DNA of 64,000 nt from Sphagnum magellanicum. Its lineage: Eukaryota > Streptophyta > Sphagnopsida > Sphagnales > Sphagnaceae. Location: assembly GCA_021904315.1 (NCBI GenBank), contig CM038919.1:16237666-16301665 (forward strand). The letters are read 5' to 3'. A program made the position numbers and the translations under genes. The first letter of the stretch is position 1; every line of letters starts with the position of its first letter. The notes beneath the pieces were generated by a model, which saw only the letters and a list, made by a program, of their open reading frames with translations, made no database searches and was not told the origin of the DNA. Shown here one piece after another: positions 50,766-61,696 of the stretch.

Positions 50766-51555
50766 TGAGGACATCACCTTTCTTTTAGTGGGGCGGAAAG
50801 TTACACAAATGTACCACATCAAGTTGTAAGTGAAATAAAGGCAAAATTTTTAAGACTTCCAAGAGATTGCATCACAAGCATAATGAGTATGATAGAAAAA
50901 GGGGTTGTCAAGTGGCATGGATAAATGGAACTCTCTTGCGTAAGCCCAAATCAAAATCGGACTCCTACTTGGGGGCTAAGAGAAATCTTAGTCCCAAAAG
51001 GGGAAGCAAGCAAGGTGAGCTTGCGGGGACGTGCACATGCCCAAAGTGCATCCTAGGGGGTTGGTTGGTAGTGGCGGCCAACGCGGGAAGTCATGACCCC
51101 GTTCGTGTACTATAATCGCGTAGCTTGGGACTTAGGCCTTTGCAAAGCCTAAACGTTGCTTCTCGTACCTTGATAAGCATACCTTTTCGTGAAGGCTTGA
51201 TTGTTGTGATCGAGGCGCAAGAGTGGGAAAGGAGTCATGTCAAGTAGCTTAGGTCAAGATTAGACTTGACTTGAGCTCCTCATGAGGGGAAGCATAAAAA
51301 GTGCCTCCCAAATGAGGGCTTCGTCAATTAGGCTAGTTTAGGTCTTTTGACGAAGCAAGGGTGAAGGGTTTTTGAGAGGCCCACCCTTAGACTTGCCAAG
51401 AAAGTGTTGGAAACTTGGGGACGCCTAAGTTAGCTTGAGGCAAGGTCTTGCCACAAAGGTTGGCACTTGATGGCCAAGGATCCAAAAGAAAGCAATTGCA
51501 ATTGTGTGGGTGAAAACTCTAAGTGTCAATGAGGACATTGACCTCTTCTTCTAGT
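50766..51555 (+). other. Chromovirus 3' non-coding region (~0.8 kb)
   Basis: No frame over 82 codons and no recognised domain (no env-like gene). The region opens with TGAGGACATCACCTTTCTTT then AGTGGGG (about 50766-50793), and a near copy, TGAGGACATTGACCTCTTC then AGTGGGGG, lies just before the 3' LTR (about 51531-51560). The stretch between two polypurine-like sites may therefore be an extra block acquired between the coding frame and the PPT. Confidence 0.6.
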
Positions 51556-51564
51556 GGGGGAGAG
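51553..51564 (+). other. Polypurine tract
   Basis: AGTGGGGGAGAG abuts the 3' LTR start at 51565. This position and composition are those of the plus-strand primer of LTR retrotransposons. Confidence 0.88.
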
Positions 51565-52507
51565 TGTCGCAACCCTAGCCTTGGCTCGCGACCAAGGCAA
51601 GGGGGTTGCAAGGGTGCGGGCCAAAAGGAAGCCCGAGAGTCACATCAAGACTCCCGGGAGTGCAAGAAAGTGTGAGGGAGTGGACCCTCACACTCCCAAG
51701 GCAACTCCCATGTTGGGAGTTGGTGAGAGTTAGAGTCCCAAAAGGACTCCCGAAACTTCAGAGCACGTTTTGAGGGGTCAAAACTCAATGGCTTGGTGCG
51801 CTCTTTATATCAATGGAAAGGTCTTGAAGTGTAGATGTCTAAAATGGGCTCGCATTGCTCATTTGGACATCTGAAATGCAAGTTATGGCCAAAAGAAGGC
51901 CCGGGAGTCGAACTCGCGGGAGTCCGCCAGTTTCGACTCCCGGGCACTAAAAGTCGGGAATCGACCCGAAATACTTGGCTGCTGAGAACGTGCGACATAC
52001 CGTTGGAAAGGTCTCGACGAGATCTACAACTTTGCTTCAGACCGCGTCGTCATCGGAGGTCTGCTCCGAAAGTTATGCGCGTTCAAAGTCCCGGGAGTCC
52101 CGCTGGGCGGGATTTCGGGACTCCCGCGCGGGAGTCCCGGGACTCCCGGGACAAAATGTCCATTTGGGTGCCACCCCCGCGACGTGGCACAGAGTATACT
52201 ATAAGGGGGAAGGTGGTGGCTTCCCCCAAGTCCGGGCCGTGGTGAGTCTTGTGTGTCCGTGTTGCCCGTGGCTCGTCCTAGCACCAAATGTGCTCCAACT
52301 ATGTTCTAACCACTTTGTGTGGTTCCATGCAGGCCCGTGTGAGTGAGTGAAGCTTGTCAACTCTTCCTAGTCCCATCCCGGAGCTCCAACACGCCCCTCT
52401 ACCCCTCCAAGTGTTGTGAGCTAGGGAGCGCCTCCCGACCACTCCCACTTCCGCTGTCTTTCACTTGGACTCACATTTGAGTCCTTCGAGTGGTTAGGAG
52501 TGCGTCA
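51565..52507 (+). repeat. 3' LTR of the chromovirus
   Basis: 943 bp, offset 6283 bp from the 5' LTR and identical to it by visual comparison. It ends GCGTCA and is followed by the TSD copy CACCT. The U3 hairpin, TATA block and palindrome are at the corresponding positions (51833-51872, 52195-52227, 52117-52138). Confidence 0.96.
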
Positions 52508-52706
52508 CACCTTGTGTTGGTTTTGTGCGGGTCTGTGTGAGTAGTTGATGTTTGTCACTCTTCCTAATCCCATCCCAGAGCTCTTGCACACCTCTCTACC
52601 CTTCAAAGTGCTGTGAGCCAAGGAGCATGCCCCGACTCCTTATTCTTTCGTTGTTTTCACTTTAAACTCACATTTGGAGTCTACCAAGGAGCCAAGGGGT
52701 GTGTCA
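52508..52706 (+). mobile_element. Old diverged LTR, right part
   Basis: Begins with the TSD copy CACCT (52508-52512) and continues the old LTR interrupted at 45281. It aligns with the last ~200 bp of the young LTR (TTGTGTGG..., CATCCC(G/A)GAGCTC, ACTCACATTTG), with numerous differences. It ends GTGTCA at 52706. Together with 44602-45281 it makes an LTR of about 874 bp. Confidence 0.8.
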
Positions 52707-53139
52707 TGCACTGCTGATGCTGCCTACTCAGTTAATCAAGCTCTGCACTAATGTGTTCATCTAGGAGGTGTTGGACCCTTTTCGCGTTCGTATCTCAAAG
52801 TTTTGGCTAGTTGAAAAAATCGACCTAATCGAAGACAAGCATTTTCATCCACTCAAGGTTTATAACTCAAACCTGATTCTGAAAGCTGCAATCGATAAGC
52901 AAGACCACCAAACATCATTCAACCTTGGATGGGACGTCTTACTAGTGAGCTGATTCAATTCTTTGCATGCATTTGTTGATGGTTTGGCCATCGTGTTTGC
53001 TAACACAACATTAGTTGAGTTTGATTTTTCGATCCTTAAATGGGAGATGGACGAAAATCGGACCTCTTTGATGCATCAGTCATTGGAAGGTATTTTCCAA
53101 ACTAAGCAGCGATCAATGTTGCAAGCATTAATTATTTAA
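52707..53139 (+). pseudogene. hAT-like transposase pseudogene, segment 3 (C-terminal)
   Basis: Segment 3 of 3. Frame 52768-52953 reads LDPFRVRISKFWLVEKIDLI and AAIDKQDHQTSFNLGWDV. After a frame change at about 52955, 52978-53139 reads LAIVFANTTLVEFDFSILKW, then RTSLMHQSLEGIFQTKQRSM, to a stop at 53137-53139. The F-A-N-T-T...F-S-I-L block is the C-terminal dimerisation-like region of this hAT-like group. A TAG interrupts the codons near 52763. With segments 1 and 2 it forms a full-length but dead transposase split by two LTR insertions. Confidence 0.65.
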
Positions 53140-53983
53140 AAATGAATGATAATACATAGTTCGGGCCGATCCATAATTCAAATCTAGCAATGTCCATAAT
53201 TTAACTTAATTTATTTGATTTATGGAAATCTATAACTTTATGAGGCCTAGGGTAACCATACCGATGTTAGAAAATTTAAACGCTCCAAATAGGTTTGTGA
53301 TCTCAAGTGGGGTTGGTTGCCTATGTGGTTTGAAGATGGATTATAAAGGTTTAATGGACGCGTCTATTGCCCTTCAAATCGTTCAATTTGGTTAAGATAT
53401 GCCCAAGTTTTGGCCTCCCAAAGTCAAGGGAGTCATTGCCAAAAAACAATCATCCCACACCTTGGTCTTCAAGCAATGTTTACCCTATCAATGCACATAA
53501 AGTTTCTGACACATGTTTAATATCCATGCTTTCAGTACAAAATACAAAATCCCATCACCAAAATGCCCATTAAAAAATAACTTTCCCTTTACTTCAATGG
53601 ACCAGATCACAAAATGGACATGAGCAAAGAAACCTATGATGATAGGTGATCAAACACTCCACTAAACCCTAATTACCCTAATCAGCATCACTATTGTCCC
53701 ATCGCCCTTTAACAGAGTTACTTTCCTCCTTTATATGCCACTCCTCCCTTCTTATTATGGCGGGAGAATAGTTTAAACTTTGGCACTCCTTCCTTTTCCG
53801 TTGCTCTCCAAATTTATTTTTTCATTGTTTTTTGGTTTTCTTGTTTATTCAACTCTTGATGTTAATGCAGTTCCTTGTGGCCGTGCTCCTTGTGTCTAGT
53901 GTGCTCTTTCTCTCCTAAAGTACAATTGGGTGTTAATTTCAAGTTCTTAGTGTTTGAAGAAATATTATAACGTGTTTCATTGT
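53140..53983. other. Intergenic DNA, no gene seen
   Basis: AT-rich without frames of note. From about 53860 CTTGTG/GTGTTT words appear that recall the subterminal array at 54981-55340, so the left edge of the fold-back element may lie here. Confidence 0.45.
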
Positions 53984-54945
53984 TGTCGCAACCCTAGCCT
54001 TGGGCTCGCGACCAAGGCAAGGGGGCTTGCAAAGGAATGGGCCAAGAGGAAGGAAGCCCGAGAGTTAAGGCAAGAGGAAGCCCGGGAGTCACATCACATA
54101 CTCCCGGGAGTGCAAGAAAGTGCTAGGGAGTGTGAGGGAGTGAACACTCACACTCCCAAGGCAACTCCCACTTAGGGAGATGGAGTCCCGGTGGACTCTC
54201 GAAACTTCAGAGAGCGATTGCAGGGGTCAAACCTCAATGGATTGTGGCGTTCTTTATATCATTGGAAAAGCTCTTGAAGCGTAGATATCTAAAATGGGCT
54301 CGCATTGCTCATTTGGACATCTGAAACACAAGTTATGGCCAAAAGAAGGGTCGAGAGTCGAATTCCCGGGAGTCTGCCCGTTTTGACTCCCGACCACTAA
54401 AAGTCGGGAATCGACCCGAAATACTTGGCTGCAGAGAACGTGCGACATACCGTTGAAAAGGTCTCGACGAGACTACAACTTTGCTTTAGACCGCATCGCG
54501 ATCCGAGGTCTTCTCGCAAAGTTATGGGGCTCCAAAGTCCCGAGAATCCCATTTGGCACGATTTCGGGACTCCCACTCGGGAGTCCCGGGAAAAATAGCC
54601 ATTTGGATGTAGCCTCCGTGGAGAGCTGCAGAGTATACTATAAGGGGGAAGGTGGTGGCCTCCCCCAAGTCCGGGCCGTGGTGAGTCTTGTGTGTTCGTG
54701 TTACCCGTGGCTCGTCCTAGCACCAAGTGTGCTTTAACTTTGCACTAACCACTTTGTGTGGGTTGTGTGCAGGCCCGTGTGAGTGACTAAGCTTGTCAAC
54801 TCTTCCTAGTCCCATCCCGGAGCTCCAACCCGCCCCTCAACCCCTCAAAGGGTTGTGAGCTAAGGAGCGTGCTCCGACTCCTCCTTTTCCGCTGTTTTCT
54901 ACTTGGGCTCACATTTGAGTCCCTTGAGGAGTTGGGAGTGCGTCA
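53984..54945 (+). mobile_element. Solo LTR of the chromovirus family, TSD ATTGT
   Basis: 962 bp, TGTCGC...GCGTCA, same orientation as the full element. ATTGT flanks both sides (53979-53983 and 54946-54950). It differs from the young LTR by many substitutions and some indels, including an insertion near its start (AAGGAAGCCCGAGAG words duplicated), so it is older. The TATA block is kept and the first hairpin has one A-C mismatch (54283-54322). There is no internal region, so it is a product of LTR-LTR recombination. Confidence 0.94.
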
Positions 54946-54980
54946 ATTGTTGTGCAAGTGCAGGCATTGGTCGAGCTTGG

Positions 54981-55340
54981 GTTTTTGGAGTAGTTGACAC
55001 CCTCTCAAGTTCTTTTCTTGTTCCTTTTCTCTTCCTAGACCAGTCAACCCCCTTTTCTTCGATTTGTGTTTCTGGAAAATCGCATTCCCTTTTGGTCCTT
55101 GTGTTTCTAAAATAGTTCCCCCCCCCACCCTTTATCTTCTTCTTCATGTGTTTCTAGAGAAGTTAACCCCTCCTCTCATCCTTTTATTCTTGTGATTCTA
55201 AAACACCATGCCCACTTTTGGTCCTTGTGTTTTTGGAGCAATTAAACACCCCTCCCCCCCTTTTAGTTCTTGTGTTTTTGAAGCATCTAACCCTTCCCAT
55301 CTTTGGTCCTTTTTTTTGTGTTTTTGGATTAGCCATGCCA
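54981..55340. repeat. Left subterminal array of a fold-back-like element
   Basis: Seven or so imperfect ~35-55-bp units contain TTGGTCCTTGTGTTTCT and C-rich runs (CCCCCCCC at about 55127 and 55252). The inverse of the same unit is tandemly repeated at 57812-58101. The two arrays face each other as inverted repeats 2.5 kb apart. Confidence 0.7.
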
Positions 55341-57811
55341 TCTTCTAATTACTATAAAAAATCTTATTTTATGTAATCATCCAATTTGCAACTACATATG
55401 ATTATTCGTTATTTGCAACTATGTTTTATAATTTTAACAACTAATAATCATCTGTTTACTATATTTGAGATTATGGTGCAATTATAAAATTATATTTTTC
55501 ATATTGACTAAGTTCAAGAATAGACCTTTATGTTCATTTAATCACAAACTTAGTTGTAACTTAATTATTTTTTGTGGTGTGCCTATGTACCTATGTACCT
55601 ATTTATTCAAATAAATACTTATTTGAATTTTTTTTCAAAATACAATTAATATGCCATGTAACATATTTTGATTATACCACATGTCACAATCTAGGACCAT
55701 CTAAAATGAATGTTAATAATGGATGACCAAGATCAATGTTTGGATAATATTAAAAAATTTACCCAAAATTTCTCATAATGCCACATGGTGGATTTTAGTA
55801 TCACCAAATGGCACCATCACAAATTGTTGGAATTTGATGGCATGGATTTTTTTAACATTTAAAATCATTTTTTTTAAATTACCCTAATTTGAAACATGTG
55901 GCAAATAATGTGTAGATAATTGATAGTTGTAAAAATAGTTGCAAAAACAAGACCTTAAAATTATAAAAGTTATACAAATGGTCAAAGAATGAACATATAT
56001 ATACATTGATCGTATACATCATCCATGATTCATTTCGTTATGTCATGTTGAGTCATGATTTGCAACTAAATGTTTGATGCAACTTCACTTATGCAACTAA
56101 AGCAATTTTAATTTGTAAATGTTGCAAATTGGCATTTTCCTTTTAAAGCTAAGGAACTTTTGGTGGTATTGGTCCAAGCATTGGCACCCTATTAAATTCA
56201 ACATTCAACAAGCAAAAGGCCTAGATATCAACTAAACACAAAAGTTCACCACATAGTCATGTGAATTTTTTTATAATAATTTATAAACCTTGTACAATAA
56301 ACATAACTACAATGCACATCACATTTGGAATTCACACAAATAGGTAGGTAGTGAGGTGCAAGGATTTTGGTCAAATTAGGCTCCCACCAAGTATATAACA
56401 CCATACCAAAATCTAGGGAGTGGTTGATTGTCAATTTTATTGTCAAAATAATTGAAAAATCTTTATCAAGGTTTCACATCTTCAAAAGAGAAAGGTTGCA
56501 TGATGATTATATAAAACTTTGCAAACAAGGAACATGTATGGCTATGCAAACAAAAACATGGATGACTAATTTCCTATTCAAATAATTCATGTCTTTCTTC
56601 AAAAGGTCAATATTAGGTGGCATTTCCTTTACTAATAGACATTTGTTCATCTTAGATGGGCATGGATTTCATGTCACCTTAGAAACAATTGAGCAAACAC
56701 AAAAATTTGGGCTAAATATGATAAATGTACCTTCCCATACCAACCATGCACTTTAAACTTTAGGCATGGCCTACTTCACACCTTTCAAGTCAACTTTTTA
56801 AAAGAAGATGGTGCAATGGTTAATAATAATTACATTGCACTAGACAAGACAACCTTAATAGGTTGGGTAAACAAAACCTTAAACTAATCACTCACCAAAA
56901 AGAACATAATGTTAGAGTTTTAAGTTACAAGGGCTTTATGATTAAACCCTAAGGCAATAGATGAGAAAACAAACCCTAGCAATTTGTACACAACAATGAA
57001 TACAAATAGGGAAGAAAATGTAGACTCCACATCTAATGAAGATGAAGATGATGATATCCAATGGTGAGAACAATCTATTATAATAGCATTGATCAACATA
57101 GCAACAACAACCTTTCTTGGTCATGAATCCCTAATTAACGGTGTGCCTGAAAATCAACCTAGGTATAATGTGGATATGCCTAAAATCTTTATAGCCATAA
57201 ACCAAAAAATTGCAACAAAAATATCAAATATAGTTGTGAATATAAACAAGGCTACAACAAAAGTGGAAGTGAAAACTAGCACTTTGATCAACATATTAAC
57301 TCAACAAACTATGTTATTTGATAATTTGTTCTCTTTGCCTCATCTACTTGCAAGAAAACCCATGGCAAAAAATCATTAATTGATTACCCACACAGCCATG
57401 TAGTGACTTTAGAAGAATATTTGGGCATTATATGATAAAAGGCGATGGAAAAGGAAGTTACATAAGCAATTAAGGAAGCTTGAAAAACAAAAAGGCAAAA
57501 AAAAAACAACTAGGAGTTCATTGACTACAACTACATTGATTATAACTACAACAACAATTCACATGGAACTTAAAAAACAACAACAAGCCAATTTTTCTCA
57601 ACATGGTTAACCAATGCAACTAAAAATGCAAGAAAGAAATTTCATTAAAATTTTCACACTAAACTTCAAGTTCACCTTCTTGGTTACAAGAGTGTGAACC
57701 TTGGCTAAACAAGAGATGTTCACAAACAAGATATATAATGAGCAAGAATTTGAATGCAAGCACAAGGGCATGTTGTAGCACACTTGCAACCATCTCACAT
57801 AGTTAATTCAT
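55341..57811. other. Interior of the putative fold-back element, no gene seen
   Basis: AT-rich with frames under 100 codons. Frame 57089-57379 (plus) is mildly protein-like (NINKATTKVEVKTSTLINIL) but matches nothing known to me. No transposase motif was recognised. Confidence 0.45.
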
Positions 57812-58101
57812 GAAAAAAACATAAAGGGGTTGAGAAAGGGATCATGTGTTCCAAAAACAAAAGTTAAACATAAAAGAATTTGAAGGGGGTTGGTTGCTAA
57901 AGAAACACAATATGAGCACAAGGGGGTTGACTGCTCAAAAAACATAAAAAGAAGAGGACAAAAGGGTTGATTACTCAAGAAACACAAGGACTAGAAGGGG
58001 GTGTGGTTGCTTCAAAAACACAAGAAGAAAAGGACAAGGGGGGCAATTGTTTAAGAAACACAAGGACCATAAGGGGGGTTTGATTGTTCTATAAACATAA
58101 G
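57812..58101. repeat. Right subterminal array of a fold-back-like element
   Basis: Six to seven units of about 38-45 bp read AGAAACACAAGGACCA plus AAGGGGGTTGATTGCTC. They are the reverse complement of the 54981-55340 units. Outer boundaries and a target duplication could not be fixed. Confidence 0.7.
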
Positions 58102-61100
58102 GATTATATATTACAGACCTTCCTATTTGCTCATTTGTAATCACCTTTGAATCACCTTTGTTCTTGTGGTTATTTTAGTTTTTATGTCTCTTCTTTGATT
58201 ATTCTAAAGTCACATTTGTGTTTTAGTAGCTCTTGTGTCTCTTCTTTGAATGCTATGATATCTAATCTATTTTGTATCTTTTGCGACTCCTCTCTATTTA
58301 CTCTAAAATCTAATCTATGTTGTTTTAGTTCCACTTTGACTATTTCAAGGTTTGGTTTATGATCATCTATTTTGATGTTCGATGTTTATTAATCTAGCCC
58401 ATATGCTTTTAAATTTTTTATGAAGGACTTGAGACTCACACTACTTTGATAATTCTAATATGTTAATTGAATGGGGAAGAATAAAGTTTAAAACATATTG
58501 CTTGTATCCCTAGTAAGCCTAGAACTTTGTAAAGTTGGTGGTGTTGTTTTGATTGGAATGCAATCCCAAGGAGGTCACCTCCATTTTATTACAAACAGTG
58601 TGTCAAAAAATGTAAGGTGCAACTTATTGAATTTTTTTATAATTATAATTTTTAAAGATATAAATAAAGTGCCTATAATTCATTTTGAGAATATATTTAA
58701 AATATATCTTAAATATGCTAAGAATATATCATTATTTCATTGCATATTAATATTATATCCTTTTACTTTAGGTGCTTCCTAAAATGTAAAAGGAGTGTCT
58801 TCTCAAGAATGCAATACAAAACTGAGGGAAATTTGAAAGTTCTCCCTTTCTAAGGCATTCATTTGAAGATTCATAGGATTCCTACAAAATTGAATTTTGG
58901 ATGTCCTTTTATGCAATATAATGTAATTAGGGTTTTCATATTTATGATCAATTGTGTGTTGTTCTATGACATAGAGACCCCATCACCAAACCATTTGAAC
59001 TCATCCCCTAAACCAAACACTAAAAACAACCATTTTTTTCCCCCTTGCCCTATTGAGATTTTATTTTCCTTATTTTGTCATTCATGCCAATGACTATCCC
59101 CCAACTCTTTTTTGCTAACCCAAATGTGGGGTTCTTTAAACCAACACTCCCAAAACCAAACAACAAGAGAAACACCCACCCCCCCCCCCCTTGATATTCA
59201 ATTATTTTTAATTATTTGGTCTTTTCACCACCCATACCAAATACTTTAACACTCTAAAGTTTTCAAAAGGTGTGTATACATGACCAAATTTATGCCTATG
59301 ACTGAACATAAAAATCACATCTTGAAAAGATTGCAAAAAATTCTAGAACACAATTGATCAAATCTGAACATTTGGTCATAGGGCAAATGTAAAATGCCCA
59401 TATAGTTGCATGCCTTCTATAACCAGTCACCCCTTGCACTACATAGGTGTTTGCTCATAGGCATGTGTCTGCTGATGGGCCTAGTTACCCTACACATTGA
59501 ACTATTACTTCACTCATGATAAATAGAAAACAAATTCAAACCATTGAATCCAACAATCCCATTGACCTGAAAAAAAATCTTCATGCTACACACCATATTT
59601 TGCAAAACATTGAAAATAATGGTCCTTTTCTATCATTTCCATTTGTCCCTAAAATTCTCACAAACTACGAAGCAATATACACATTTAACTCTTAGTTCAC
59701 TCATGATAACTAAAAAAAACAAAGTTCACAAGTAATGTGCTAGAACCCTGTTTGTAAATAACTATTACACTTAAAATTGAGATAAGTAAGAAAACAAATT
59801 CAAATCACAAAATCCAACAATCCCATTGGCTTGAAAAAAATCTTCAAGCCTCCTACACACAACCCTATTTTGCTGAACATTGAAAATAATGATCTGATTC
59901 TACCATTTCCATTGGTCATCTAAAATTTTCACAAACATTAGATCTAGTATCTCCACATTTGTATTACAAAATAATTTGGTGCAGCAAATTAATGCCTTTC
60001 AATGTCAATGCATTTCATCCCTTGGCTGATGGGTTTTCTGGTCACTCACTCACTGGTGAACACTAAGGAGTCAGGACCAGCATTTTAACTTTTGTGAAAA
60101 ATATGAGACAAAGTTGCCATATCTTAGAAATATTTTTCTGAAATCGCCATATTGCCATATCTTAGAAAAAAGGTTCTAGCACATCACCAAAATATAGCAG
60201 GATTTTTTTTTTAATTTACTTTCTTCTTTGACTTGTGATCAAATTTGGCTAATTCCTCTTGTGGATGATTGCTAGTGTGGCTACATCACAAAATTAAAAA
60301 ATAACCCTTGGGCAGGACTAGACTAGATGGTTTTATTATTGTTTGGGGATGGCCAATACTTACTGACTCATAAGAGGGCCTAGCTTGAAGTTGTGGTCTA
60401 ATTTCTTTCATTTCCCTTGTGTTTTGGTTTCTATCCCCAGGATAAACAAACAGGGTTCATTTGTGAAATAATGTGAAATCTCTTGGGAAATTCTTTGAGT
60501 GGACTTAAATATTTTCATCAATATTATCCTTGAAATTTGATTTCAAATAATTTCAAATAATAACCACTGACACTTTAAATAGTAATTCCCTCACTTGCCT
60601 GGATGTTTATCATGTTGAACCACACATTTTACTTCAACTCTGTGGTGTATCTATGATGCCAGTTATCAACATGATCAGTTCAGGTTTCCTGGTACATGGG
60701 ATTTTGAATGGGCTGAGCTCTGAATAAAGAACCAAATGTTTGCAAAAGGTTTTGAAGTTACTAGAGTTTATCTATATCAATGGGTAGATTATAGATACTA
60801 GAACCCATGGAGGAACAAAAACAATTTCACATACATATGCTCTACAACTGTTGCCCACCAAATTGAACCTTGGAAATATGCTCTTTTTTTAACCAAAGAA
60901 AAGCACAATATTTTGGGATTGCCTCCACTTGGAATTGCTCTATTTCAGCTTGGATGAACTGGCACACACTTGTACCACCCGGAAATAAAAGGTGCATCAT
61001 CATGGATGGAGGTCATCATCACATACGATATTTGAGATTGTTCTGGATTTCCTTTTCTCTTCACCACACCCTGCATCTTCTACTCCTGTGCATCTAAACC

Positions 61101-61696
61101 TCTTTTTGAACTCCTTTGCAAGTGCCTTTCTCACCATTGGATGGTTTGGACACTCTTTTGGACTCACCCTCATGTCAAGCCCTTTGAAAAAAAAATTTGC
61201 TCTTTGGCCAAGTTCTCACCTCCTCCCACATTTGAAAAGTTCTCCACTTTCACTATGAGTTTATGTTGTGGGAGCCCCCTCATAAAAGGACACACCTTAT
61301 CAAACTCATCTGTCATTGTGATCACAACATGTTTTTGGTGTAAACCTTGAAGTATTGGTGTAGGCTATAATTGGGACCATTCAACACAAGGTCTCAAACC
61401 TTGAAAATCAAGGTGCACACATCATTTGTGTGCCAATGCATACATACAGACACACAATTTCTCACAACCAACCAAAAGACATCACTTTTGCTTCACAGAC
61501 CAGCAGCAGAATCCTGTGGAAAAGCAATTACCTTTCATTGTTTTTTCTCTTTATATTGATCAAAATACAGTATACACATTCCTATGAACAGAGTGGATTT
61601 GGTGAATCCTCATCAGCAAATAAGACTTCTCAATGTAGAGCATAATGCACCTGCTCTGGAAACTGGCACAGGCCAACATAAAGTGAGCAGCTGAAA
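58102..61696. other. Intergenic DNA / 3' flank, no gene seen
   Basis: Short frames only, on both strands. It contains the diverged direct repeat at 59510-59690 and 59785-59945, the C-run CCCACCCCCCCCCCC near 59172, a dispersed motif copy at 60241-60286 and another at 59720-59766. The last few hundred bases are probably the 3' UTR and downstream flank of the TPR-like gene. Confidence 0.5.
59510..59945. repeat. Diverged direct repeat, two ~170-bp copies
   Basis: Copies at about 59510-59690 and 59785-59945 share AAAACAAATTCAAA, ATCCAACAATCCCATTG, AACATTGAAAATAATG and TTTCACAAAC-like words in the same order. The spacer is about 95 bp. Identity is roughly 75-80% by eye. Confidence 0.7.

Larger units (their letters stand above)
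45282..52507 (+). mobile_element. Full-length Ty3/gypsy chromovirus, 7226 bp, apparently intact
   Basis: Complete LTR retrotransposon: 943-bp 5' LTR, PBS for initiator Met-tRNA, a single intact 1496-codon gag-pol frame with C-terminal chromodomain, a long 3' non-coding stretch, polypurine tract and 943-bp 3' LTR. Both LTRs begin TG and end CA. I compared them base by base by eye and saw no difference. The TSD is CACCT on both sides. Intact coding capacity plus identical LTRs imply very recent insertion. It sits inside an older LTR of its own family, which itself sits in a hAT-like pseudogene. The chromodomain, known in chromoviruses to steer integration toward marked chromatin, could explain self-insertion into heterochromatic repeats (inference). 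Confidence 0.96.
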
